The notes under the pieces: model-generated
The model's database searches: none
Seen by the model: only the letters and a program-made list of their open reading frames with translations
What the model was told of the DNA's origin: nothing
Source: a bacterium
Lineage (GTDB): Bacteria > Bacillota > Bacilli > Lactobacillales > Streptococcaceae
Assembly: GCA_905221205.1 (NCBI GenBank)
Contig: CAJNCG010000002.1
Coordinates: 496,001 to 560,000, forward strand
Direction of reading: 5' to 3'
Length of the DNA: 64,000 bases
Position numbers and translations under genes: made by a program
In this document: piece after piece, positions 17,714 through 28,700 of the stretch
Layout of the letters: each line of letters begins with the position of its first letter
How positions within the stretch are numbered: position 1 is the stretch's first letter

Positions 17714-17817
17714 TACTCTTCGAAAATCAAATTCAAACCACGTCAGCGTCGCCTTACCGTACTCAAGTACAGCCTGCGGCTAGCTTCCTAGTTTGCTCTT
17801 TGATTTTCATTGAGTAT
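17713..17817 (-). repeat. BOX element (boxA and boxC, no boxB)
   Basis: 105-bp element with the BOX termini ATACTC ... GAGTAT. Read on the minus strand it runs boxA (starting ATACTCAATGAAAATC) to boxC (containing ACGGTAAGGCGACGCTGACG, nearly the BOX-A1R primer site). The central boxB unit is missing. It begins at the last base of the ldcB stop codon and ends about 20 bp before the rplK -35. Confidence 0.85.
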
Positions 17818-17835
17818 AAAAAATAAACTTTTCTC

Positions 17836-17863
17836 TTGCAATTATAGATAAATAGTGTATAAT
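17836..17863 (+). promoter_or_regulatory. rplK-rplA promoter
   Basis: TTGCAA (17836-17841), a 16-bp spacer and TATAAT (17858-17863), giving a leader of about 70 nt before rplK. Confidence 0.7.
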
Positions 17864-17886
17864 AGATGGGTATGTGTAAAGCATAC

Positions 17887-17927
17887 TTGTGGGAGGTAAA
17901 AATCTCTAATTACCGCCAAAACCACAA
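17887..17927 (+). promoter_or_regulatory. Candidate ribosomal protein L1 binding hairpin in the rplK leader
   Basis: Outer stem TTGTGG / CCACAA, a GA bulge on the 5' side, inner stem GGTAA / TTACC, and a seven-base 3' internal loop GCCAAAA. It ends immediately before the rplK ribosome site AGGAGG. L1 is known to repress its own operon through a two-helix element with an asymmetric internal loop. The same architecture recurs at 18420-18446. Confidence 0.5.
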
Positions 17928-17941
17928 AGGAGGATTTAAAA

Positions 17942-18367
17942 ATGGCTAAAAAAGTCGAAAAACTTGTAAAATTGCAAATCCCTGCTGGTAAAGCTACACC
18001 AGCTCCACCGGTTGGACCTGCTCTTGGTCAAGCTGGTATCAACATCATGGGATTCACAAAAGAGTTCAACGCTCGTACAGCTGACCAAGCTGGTATGATC
18101 ATTCCAGTTGTTATCTCAGTTTACGAAGATAAATCATTTACTTTCATCACTAAAACACCACCAGCTGCTGTTCTTTTGAAAAAAGCTGCAGGTGTTGAAA
18201 AAGGATCAGGTACACCTAACAAAACTAAAGTTGCTACAGTTACTCGTGCGCAAGTACAAGAAATTGCAGAAACTAAGATGCCAGATTTGAACGCAGCAAA
18301 CGTAGAGTCTGCAATGCGTATGATCGAAGGTACTGCTCGTTCTATGGGATTCACTGTTGTTGACTAA
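17942..18367 (+). CDS. rplK: 50S ribosomal protein L11
   Basis: 141-residue protein of the GTPase-associated centre of the large subunit. The N-terminal domain has the typical [25 protein letters not shown] start (about 9-29) with the proline pair, and the C-terminal rRNA-binding domain contains [14 protein letters not shown] (about 74-87) and the GTARSMGF end. It follows a strong ribosome site (AAAGGAGG). First gene of the rplK-rplA operon; codon use is strongly biased as expected for ribosomal protein genes. Confidence 0.98.
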   Translation: MAKKVEKLVKLQIPAGKATPAPPVGPALGQAGINIMGFTKEFNARTADQAGMIIPVVISVYEDKSFTFITKTPPAAVLLKKAAGVEKGSGTPNKTKVATVTRAQVQEIAETKMPDLNAANVESAMRMIEGTARSMGFTVVD

Positions 18368-18419
18368 TCAATAACACCCCCAATATAACCCGCAAGACTT
18401 CATCATTTCGAGAAGTGAC

Positions 18420-18446
18420 GTGGGAGATGAAAATCGATTGAACCAC
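18420..18446 (+). promoter_or_regulatory. Second candidate L1-type hairpin, between rplK and rplA
   Basis: GTGG (18420-18423), GA bulge, GAT, GAAA tetraloop, ATC, then the seven-base internal loop GATTGAA and CCAC (18443-18446). It has the same outer stem, GA bulge and seven-base 3' loop as the hairpin in the rplK leader, with different inner stem bases. It lies just before the rplA ribosome site. Confidence 0.5.
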
Positions 18447-18464
18447 TTACAAGGAGAATAGAAA

Positions 18465-19154
18465 ATGGCTAAAAAAAGCAAACAACTTCGTGCTGCTCTT
18501 GAGAAAATCGACAGCACAAAAGCATACAGCGTAGAAGAAGCTGTAGCACTTGCAAAAGAAACTAACTTTGCAAAATTTGACGCAACTGTAGAAGTTGCTT
18601 ACAACTTGAACATCGACGTTAAAAAAGCTGACCAACAAATCCGTGGAGCAATGGTATTGCCAAACGGTACTGGTAAAACTTCACGCGTTCTTGTCTTCGC
18701 ACGTGGTGCAAAAGCTGAAGAAGCAAAAGCTGCTGGTGCAGACTTTGTTGGTGAAGATGACCTTGTTGCTAAAATCAACGATGGTTGGTTGGACTTCGAC
18801 GTAGTTATCGCTACACCTGACATGATGGCTCTTGTTGGACGTCTTGGACGTGTCCTTGGACCACGTAACTTGATGCCAAACCCTAAAACTGGTACTGTAA
18901 CAATGGATGTTGCTAAAGCAGTTGAAGAGTCTAAAGGTGGTAAAATCACTTACCGTGCTGACCGTGCAGGTAACGTTCAAGCGATCATCGGTAAAGTATC
19001 ATTTGAAGCTGAAAAATTGGTTGAAAACTTTAAAGCTTTCAACGAAACAATCCAAAAAGCAAAACCAGCTACAGCTAAAGGAACTTACGTAACAAACTTG
19101 ACTATCACAACTACTCAAGGTGTTGGTATCAAAGTTGACGTGAACTCACTTTAA
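18465..19154 (+). CDS. rplA: 50S ribosomal protein L1
   Basis: 229-residue protein of the L1 stalk, which helps release deacylated tRNA and also acts as translational repressor of its own operon in characterised bacteria. The family signature near 120-140 ([20 protein letters not shown]) is present. It follows ACAAGGAGAA and ends 20 bases before a near-perfect terminator. The 97-base gap after rplK holds a hairpin similar to the one in the rplK leader. Confidence 0.98.
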
Positions 19155-19174
19155 TCAGTAGTTTATACAGAGAA

Positions 19175-19202
19175 AACGAGTACGAAAGTGCTCGTTTTTT
19201 TG
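19175..19202 (+). terminator. rplK-rplA operon terminator
   Basis: Nine-base-pair stem AACGAGTAC / GTGCTCGTT (one G-U pair) capped by a GAAA tetraloop, then seven or more T. Confidence 0.92.
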
Positions 19203-19564
19203 TCTCTTGGTTTTATGCTATTTTCAACCTTTTTGGAAAATTTAATAAGATGGAAAAATGCTTTGTAATCACTTTTATTATAGTTGCAATCCTTTTAAAG
19301 TTAAACAACAAAAGAAAAATATATAAAAATGAGAGAAAGAAATCGTTTTAAAAGGGTTTATTTAAATAAATATTCATAATTTTTGATATACCCAAATAAA
19401 CATATAATTGTAAAAATTTGTGGTGAATATTCAGAAAACAGAAACAAAAACAAACATTTTAAAAGTTCATTTCTTACCTTTATATTGCTAATTCAAGTAA
19501 AAAGTTTTACTTCTTTTTTTACTCAAAAAAATTATTATTTTCTTTAAATTTTACTTCAAATTTC
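19203..19564. other. AT-rich non-coding stretch upstream of the first adhesin gene
   Basis: About 360 bases, very AT-rich, with no open reading frame I can support. The one clear structure is the perfect inverted repeat AAGTAAAA-AG-TTTTACTT at 19495-19512, followed by CTTTTTTT. It resembles a terminator hairpin with no gene ahead of it, or an operator about 50 bp upstream of the adhesin -35. Nothing else is recognised. Confidence 0.5.
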
Positions 19565-19593
19565 TTGTGTAATGCGTTTAGATGTGTTATTAT
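19565..19593 (+). promoter_or_regulatory. Promoter of adhesin gene 1
   Basis: TTGTGT (19565-19570), 17-bp spacer, TATTAT (19588-19593), with a TG one base before the -10. The remnant gene has the same layout (TTGCGA, 17 bp, TATTAT), and adhesin genes 2 and 3 have similar TGn-extended -10 promoters, all with 17-bp spacers. Confidence 0.72.
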
Positions 19594-19628
19594 GAATATA
19601 CATGTTAATTGTGAATTATATAAATTTT

Positions 19629-19666
19629 CCTCTCAACTATGTAAAAAAATGTTGAGGGATTTTTTT
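19629..19666 (+). promoter_or_regulatory. Terminator-like hairpin in the leader of adhesin gene 1
   Basis: CCTCTCAAC (19629-19637) pairs with GTTGAGGG (19651-19658), followed by seven T. It lies between the promoter and the start codon, about 30 nt into the transcript, so it could stop transcription early (attenuation). The remnant gene has a hairpin of the same position but different sequence. Confidence 0.55.
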
Positions 19667-19715
19667 GGGGATTTTTAACTAACATGATGAAAATAAAAGG
19701 AGGTTGTTGGTCTCA

Positions 19716-22700
19716 ATGAAAGGCAAGCAACAACAAGATTTTAGAGTAGAAAAGTACATCCGTTACGGTATCCGTAAGTATAGCTTTGGAGCAGCATCCG
19801 TAGCGATTGCGGCTGGTTTGATGTTCCTTGGAAATGGAGCGGTATCAGCCAATGAAAACAAGCAGGTAGAAGATCCTACTATAACAGTGAAACAGGCAAC
19901 TGACTTAACGGATAAGGTTGAGGAGAAGAAGGATCAAGCTCCAGTTCAAAAAGAAACAGAAGATAAGAAAGTAGCAGCAGAAAAAACAGTAGAAGTTCCT
20001 AAAGCTAACACTGAAAAAGCTGCTGAAAAGGTTGCTGCTAATAAAACGGTTCTCTACCAAGCAATTTCAAGTTTAGAGATTCGTATTGCTGTAGCTAAAA
20101 ATGCAGATGCAAGTGCTCTTTCTGCTGCAAAGGAAGCCTTGGCAACAGCCAAATCAGTGTTTGCCAATCCAACAGCAGAACAAGCAGAAGTTGATAGCCA
20201 AACAGAAGCTCTCAAGGCTTTGGTGACAGTTCTTGTTGAATCAGACGCTGCTGGAACCGCCAAGAAGGAAGAAGCGGCTAACCCGAAACAAGAAACTCCT
20301 GCAGTAGATACAAAGGTTTTGAGCCAAGTTTCATCTGAAGCAGAAGTTACTAGTCAATTAGCTTATTCAGAAATGAACAAGAAGGATCTTGCTGCTGAAG
20401 GCAAAGCTGCAATCGAGGCTGCAGTTGCTAAGAACCAAGCTGTCCTTGCAGAAACGAACAAACTCTTGGCAGATAAGAGCTTGACAAAAGAACAAGTAGA
20501 TGCTCAATTGAGCCGTTTGAATGAGTCTATCCAAGCAGTTTATGATGAATTGAAACGTAATGGGATTGGCCGTGATGGTCGATTCGCAGTTGCTCTTTCA
20601 GCTGGTGAAGGATATACAGATAAATCACAAGCTAAAAGTGCAGAAAATGGTCAATTCACAGAAACAAGTACTGGTAAATCTTATACAGTATTAGATGGAA
20701 ACCAAGCATATCGTGTTTATGTTCATGGATACCAATCAGAAAATAGTGAGACAGAAGCAATGCCTAACCCTCCAGCAGCACAAGGTGGGCGTACTGATCT
20801 TCCATTATCAAGTGAAGAAGCTAAAAAATTAGCAAAAGAAGCACCAATGTGGAAAGGAATGCCACGTCCAACAGGTTCAAAAATTGGAAATGGAACATAT
20901 ACTTCTGGTGGTGGTTATGAATTTATCGCAACAGAAATCTACGGTTACAACTATGACCAAGGGAATCATTATGTTTACATTAAAGATGTGAAGAAACGTT
21001 TCAGTTTATCTCCAGAAGCAACTGCAGCTGGATACAGTATTAAAAACATTGAACTATCGAACTTAATCCCTGGTTTAGCCTATAATAAAAACTCAGATTC
21101 TGTCGAAGGATATGTATCCGCTAGTATCCAAAATGGGGTTTATGACTTCCGTTATGAAGTAACTGTTACAAAACCTGATGGATCAACAACAGTGGTACCT
21201 TTTAAAGATTTAAAAGCCGGATGGATGGGTTGGCAAGATACAACTGCACCAAGAGTTGTAGGAGACTCTACTGTAGTAACAGTTGGTGATACAATTAGCC
21301 ATGACCTTAAATATCTAGATAATGATGGATTTGCGAATGATACTCGTGCAAATTACAAAATGAATGGTCAACCAATTGTACCTGGTAAAAAAGCAAGTGG
21401 TAAAGCTACATTTACAGGTCTTGATGGAACAGAGTTAACATCAATGACTAGCTTTGTCATTAACCAACCTCACCTTGTTGTAAATGGCGAGTATATGGCA
21501 AGTAAAAAATCAATCGCGAATACAATTCCAGGATTAACATTTGATCCAACGAAAAATTTACTTGAAGGAAAAGCTTCAGACGCCGGTATTTATACATTAG
21601 CAGTACTAGCAAAAGACTTTAATAATGCGACAAACTCTAAGAATCCTCAATGGACAGCTAATGGTCAAGAAACTCACGAGAGTGTAACGATTGCAGTAGC
21701 TCCGAAGATTACAGTGAAAAATGTTGAAGCATACGCCAAAGAATTAGACGTAACGATTTCTAAGGGTGCTAATACTGGGGAAGTCAGAATGCCTGATGGA
21801 ACTGTAACCAAGTTTGCTGTAAAAGATGGTAAGTGGGTTGTTACTGAAGGCACAACTAACTCAGCTGTAGCAGTAGGTACAGAACTTGGAACTGCTTCAG
21901 AAACTGCTGATTCAACCTTCAAATTAGCGGTAACATCTGACGCTACCAAATATGTAGGTGTTGACAACATCGCAACAAAAGCAAGTACTGATAAAGTAAA
22001 AGCTAGCTTACAACGTGAAGTCGTTACAGTGCGTGATAAAGATGGTAACTCATATGTTGCGACATTAAATGCAGCGACTGGTAAATATGCGCTTCCAGAT
22101 GATAAAGCATACGAGTTAGTAAATAATGGTGATGGAACATCTACATTAACAGAAAGACGTGTTTATACAGAAGCACAAGCAGATGGACAAATTAACTATA
22201 TCGTTTATGAATTCAAACGTGTTTGGACAGCGGAATCTAATGCAGCGACATTAGTAGATCGTGTTGCAGAAGTACGTAAAAACGGTGAAGTAAAACAACT
22301 TGTAAGTGTTGATCGTACAATTACAGAACTTCCATTTAAACAAGTAGCGGGAACTGATGGGGTTACGGTTCAAGTAACTTACGATTCAGTATCAAAACAA
22401 TGGACTGCGTCTGACGGTTCAAAAGTAACAGCTACAAAAACAAATGCTGGATGGACATTAGAAACAAGTTCAGGATTTAGAGGATATGTAGCGTTCCGTG
22501 AAGCAACTGGGACAGACTTAGCTTCTATTCAAAATGCGAAGCCAGTAGGAACTTCAACAAGTTACTCTGAATCAAAAGATGCAACTGTTGACTTGATTGA
22601 TTCAGCTAAAGCTGCAGTTGGATTCGCAGATAAGATTGATGATAAATCTGACAATCCAGTCTCTGATACAATTAAGACAAAATTAACTGTAACAGCTCCA

Positions 22701-25700
22701 GACGGAACTCAAAAAGTATTTGACGCAGCTCAAGCACAAGAAGATACCTACATTGCAGCTCAACGTACAGCAGCAGCAAAAACTCAAGCGGCGGCAGCAG
22801 CGGTTAAAACTGAGCAAGATTCTATTAACGACCTAGCTCGTCAACAAGAAATTGTAGACCGTGAAACAAGATATGTTGCCAATGCAGAAGAAGCATTAAC
22901 GAAATTAAAATTACGTACCGTATCACCAACTGCCCAAGAATTAGCAGAACAATTATTGGCTGATGCTAGAGCAAGATTAGCAAAAGAAACAACTGAATTA
23001 GAAAGACAAAAGGCTGAACTTCCAGGAATTACTGCGAAAGTAGCAACAACTCGTCAAGAAGCTCTTGATGCAGAAGCAGCGGTAGAAACTGCGCGTACAG
23101 CTCTAAAAACAGCAGCAGAAGCAAACTTAGCAAATGCGAAACAATATGTACTTTCACAAGTAGGACGTTACAAAGTAACTGTAAGAAACGTTGACTCAAA
23201 CGGTGTTGTAACTACTCCAACAGTAGGAGGAACAGACACAGGTGCAGTAACAGAAGATGCAGTAGCAGAAACAACTTACTACATCGTCGTAACAGAACCT
23301 AAGAAAACTTCAGGTGTTAAAGGTGCAGAACAGTCTACGTCAATGGAAGAAGCCCTTAAAGCCAACCAACCAGCAGGAGCAACAGTTTCTGATTACAAAC
23401 TTGTAGATCCAGAAACAGGAAATAAAGTTACTACTGTAAACACAAATGACGGTACTTATACAGTAAATCCAACAACTGGTGAAGTAACATTTACACCACA
23501 TGCAGATTTCGTAGGAAATGCAACTCCAATCACTGTTGAAGGTAATGTAACATTCAACGATGAAGCAGGTAACCCTGTCAAAGTACCAGTATCAAATACA
23601 TACACACCAACAGTTTATGGTTTAGATAATGTAGACGATACACAAACAGGAAAACAAGGGCAACCTCAAACATCTATTACAGGAGCTGAGCGTTTTAGTA
23701 AGTTAAATACTACAGAAAACACTCCTGATGGAACAAATGTTGATATGACTACAGCTAAGTACTCATTAACGGGTGCCAATGAAGAAGGTAAAGTAGTCGT
23801 TCCAAACGAAGGTACATACTCAATCGATCCAACAACAGGTGTCGTGACATTCCAACCACTTCCAACCTTCACTGGAAAAGCTCAAGGTGTGACAGTTAAC
23901 GTTACAGCAAAAGCAACGGATGCTTCAGGAAAAGAACTTGACGTAACATCATCAGCGACTTTCAAACCAGAAGTAACACCTGTTAAACCAACGGGAGAAG
24001 ATGTAACTTCAAGTGGAAAACAAGGACAAATACAAGAAGGCACACCTAAGTTCACTCAAGGTGATGAAACAGCGCCAATCACAATCAACGAAGATCAACC
24101 AGCAAAATTCTTCGATCCAGTAACAAAACAACCAATCGAAGCAACAGAAATTCCTGCTAAAGACGAAAAAGGAAACACAGTTGGTAAATACACAATTAAT
24201 CCATTAACAGGTGTTGTAACCTTCACACCAAACAAAGACTTCACAGGAACACCAGTACCAGCAACAGTAGAAGTAAAAGATAAGAATGGCACACCAACAA
24301 CGGCTAACTACACACCAACGGTAACTCCAGTTGTACCAAGAGGAGAAGATGTAACTTCAAGTGGGAAACAAGGTCAAACTCAAACAGGAACACCTAAATT
24401 CACACAAGGTGATGAAGTAGCGCCAATCACAATCAATGAAGAGCAACCAGCTAAGTTCTTCGATCCAGTAACAAAACAACCGATTGAAGCAACAGAAATT
24501 CCTGCAAAAGATGAAAAAGGAAACACAGTTGGTAAATATACAATTGATCCATTAACAGGTGTGGTAACATTCCAACCAAACAAAGACTTTACAGGAACAC
24601 CAGTACCAGCGACAGTAGAAGTAAAAGATAAGAATGGCACACCAACAACGGCTAACTACACACCAACGGTAACACCAGTCGTTCCAACAAAAACACCAAA
24701 AGAAACAACTGGAAAACAAGCTCAACCACAGACACAAGACACTGAGTCAATGTTCACAAAAGGTGATGAAGTAGCACCAATCGACAAGTCTACAGTTAAA
24801 TTGATCGATCCAGAAACTAATGCAGAAGTAACAAGCATTCCAGCGAAGAAAGATGGAAAAGAAGTTGGAACTTACACATTAGATCCAGCAACTGGAGTAA
24901 TCACATTCCAACCAAACAAAGACTTCGTAGGAACACCAGACCCAGTTAAAGTTGTAGCTGCAGATACTAACGGAACGAAAGTAGAAACTACTTACACACC
25001 AACAGTAACTCCAGTTAAACCAACAAGTGAAGATGTAACTTCAAGTGGAAAACAAGGGCAACCACAAGAAGGTACACCTAAGTTTACACAAGGTGATGAA
25101 ACAGCGCCAATCACAATCAATGAAGAGCAACCAGCTAAATTCTTCGATCCAGTAACAAAACAACCGATTGAAGCAACAGAAATTCCTGCAAAAGACGAAA
25201 CAGGAAAAACAGTTGGTAAATATACAATTGATCCATTAACAGGTGTTGTAACCTTCACACCAAACAAAGACTTCACAGGGACACCAGATCCAGCAACAGT
25301 AGAAGTTAAAGATAAGAATGGCACACCAACGACAGCTAACTACACACCAACAGTTGAACCTGTTAAACCAACCGGAGAAGATGTAACTTCAAGCGGTAAA
25401 CAAGGACAACCACAAGAAGGGACACCTAAGTTCACTCAAGGTGACGAAGTAGCGCCAATCACAATTAACGAAGAGCAACCAGCTAAATTCGTAGTAAATG
25501 GACAACCAGTAGAAGATAAAGAAATTCCAGCAACAAAAGATGGAAAAGAAATCGGTAAATACAAAATTGATCCATTAACAGGTGTCGTAACATTCACACC
25601 AAACAAAGACTTCACAGGCACACCAGATCCAGCAACAGTAGAAGTTAAAGATAAGAATGGCACACCAACGACAGCTAACTACACACCAACAGTGACACCA

Positions 25701-28700
25701 GTCGTTCCAACAAAAACACCAAAAGAAACTTCTGGAAAACAAGCTCAGCCACAAACTCAAGATACTGAGTCAATGTTCACAAAAGGTGATGAAGTAGCAC
25801 CAATCGACAAGTCTACAGTTAAACTGATCGATCCAGAAACTAATGCAGAAGTAACAAGTATTCCAGCGAAGAAAGATGGAAAAGAAGTTGGTACTTACAC
25901 ATTAGATCCAGCCACTGGAGTAATCACATTCCAACCAAATAAAGACTTCGTAGGAACACCAGACCCAGTTAAAGTTGTAGCTGCAGATACTAACGGAACG
26001 AAAGTAGAAACTACTTATACACCAACAGTAACGCCAGTTAAACCAACTAGTGAAGATGTAACTTCAAGTGGAAAACAAGGACAATCACAAGAAGGAACAC
26101 CTAAATTCACTCAAGGTGACGAAACAGCTCCAATCACAATTACACCAGAGCAACCAGCTAAATTCGTTGTAAATGGACAACCTGTTGAAGACAAAGAAAT
26201 TCCAGCAATAAAAGATGGAAAAGAAATCGGTAAATACACAATCGATCCAACAACTGGTAAAGTAACATTTACACCAAACAAAGACTTCACAGGCACACCA
26301 GATCCAGCAACAGTAGAAGTTAAGGATAAGAATGGCACACCTACAACAGCAACTTACACCCCAACAGTAACTCCAGTGGTTCCAACGGCAACACCGAAAG
26401 AAACATCTGGGAAACAAGCTCAGCCACAAACACAAGACACTGAGACAATGTTTACAAAAGGTGATGAAGTAGCGCCAATCGATAAATCTACAGTTAAATT
26501 GGTTGATCCAAGTGGTAACGAAGTAACGACTCTTCCAGCAATAAAAGATGGAAAAGAAGTTGGTACTTACACAATCGATCCAGAAACTGGCGTCATTACA
26601 TTCCAACCAAATAAAGACTTTATAGGAACACCAGACTCAGTTAAAGTTGTAGCGAAAGATACTAACGGAACAAAAGTAGAAACTACTTACACACCAACAG
26701 TAACTCCTGTAACTCCAACATCTGAACCAAAAGAAACAACTGGAATCCAAGGTGCAACACAAGAAGGAACTCCAACCTTCACTCAAGGTGATGAAACAGC
26801 TCCAATCACAATTACGCCAGAGCAACCAGCTCAATTCGTAGTGAACGGACAACCTGTTACAGAAACAACAATTCCAGCAACAAAAGATGGAAAACAAGTT
26901 GGAACATACACAATCGATCCAACAACAGGTAAAGTAACATTCACACCAAACAAAGACTTCGTAGGAACACCAGAACCAGCGACAGTACAAGTTAAAGATA
27001 AGAATGGTACACCAACGTCAGCTAAATACACACCAACAGTTACACCAGTAACACCAGAAGGAATGCCTGCAGAAACAACAGGAATCCAAGGTGCAAAACA
27101 AGAGGGAACACCAGAATTCAAACCAGGCAACCCTAATGTACCAATCGATGAAGAAGTAGCGCCAATACTAGAAGGTGCTGATCCAGAAGGTAAAGTTGTA
27201 GTACCAGGAGAAGGAACATACACAATCGATAAAGATGGTAAAGTAATGTTCACTCCAGAACCACAATTTACAGGTGTAGCAAAAGGAGTAACGGTAAAAC
27301 GTGTAGATAAGAACGGAACACCAGTTACAGCTAAATACACACCGACAGTTACACCGGTAACACCAGAAGGCACACCTGCAGAATCAACAGGAATCCAAGG
27401 TGCAAAACAAGAGGGAACACCAGAGTTCAAACCAGGAAACCCTAACGTACCGATCGATGAAGAAGTAGCGCCAACATTAGAAGGTGCAGACAAAGATGGT
27501 AAAGTAGTGGTACCAGGAGAAGGAACATACACAATCGACAAAGATGGAAAAGTAACGTTCACTCCAGAACCACAATTCACAGGTACAGCTAAAGGAGTAA
27601 CAGTTAAACGTGTAGATAAGAATGGTACACCAGTAACGGCTAACTATACACCAACAGTAACGCCAGTAACACCAGAAGGCACACCTACAGAATCAATAGG
27701 TCTTCAAGGTATTAAACAAGAAGGAACACCAGAATTCAAACCAGGAAACCCTAATGTACCGATCGATGAAGAAGTAGCGCCAACATTAGAAGGTGCAGAC
27801 AAAGATGGTAAAGTAGTAGTACCAGGAGAAGGAACATACACAATCGACAAAGATGGTAAAGTAACGTTCACTCCAGAACCACAATTCGTAGGAACAGCAA
27901 AAGGTGTAACGGTGAAACGTGTAGATAAGAATGGCACACCAGTAACAGCTAAATACACGCCGACAGTTAAGCCAGTTGAACCTACAGGTAAACCAAAACA
28001 AACTATCAATACTAAAGGTACAACACAAACAGGAAAACCAGAATTCATTCCTGCAAATCCTAATACTCCAATCGACGAGACAGTTCCAGCAACATTCGAA
28101 GATGGCTCAACTGAAAAAGTAGTTCCAGGCGAAGGTAAATACACAGTAGCACCAGACGGAACAGTAACCTTCGTTCCAGAGAAAGACTTCGTAGGAAAAG
28201 CCAAAGGTGTAGCGGTAAGACGTGTTGATACAAATGGTAACCCAATTACATCTATGTATCTACCAGTTGTAACTCCAGAGTTACCAGAAGCTAACCCAGC
28301 GTACTCAGTAGATGTTCAAGGTGTAACACAAACAGGAAAACCAGAATTCATCCCAGGAAGCCCTAACACTCCAATCGATGAAACAGTTCCAGCGACATTC
28401 GAAGATGGATCAACTACGAAAGTAGTCCCAGGTGAAGGAACATACACAGTAGCACCTGATGGTACAGTAACCTTCGTTCCAGAAAAAGACTTCGTAGGAA
28501 CAGCACAAGGAGTACTTGTAGTACGTGTAGACACAGAAGGTAACCTAGCTTATGGAGTTTACATTCCAACAGTATTACCATTAACTCCATCATCTGAACC
28601 AGAAGTTTCTAAAGGACCTAAAGGAAAAGTTCAAACTGGTAAACCAACCTTCAAACCAGCTAGTCCAGATGTGCCGATCGATGAAACTAGACCAGCGACA

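Noticed and set aside
17713..17817. Considered as a RUP element or insertion sequence remnant
   Set aside because: The termini and the GGCGACGCTGACG core fit boxA and boxC of BOX; there is no transposase trace.
26831..27580. 249-codon minus-strand open frame within adhesin 1, and similar long antisense frames at 27704-28204, 26085-26606, 35084-35536 and 44339-44932
   Set aside because: They are the antisense of the CshA-type repeats, repeat with the same period, have low-complexity composition and no ribosome sites. They reflect the codon pattern of the stalk, not genes.
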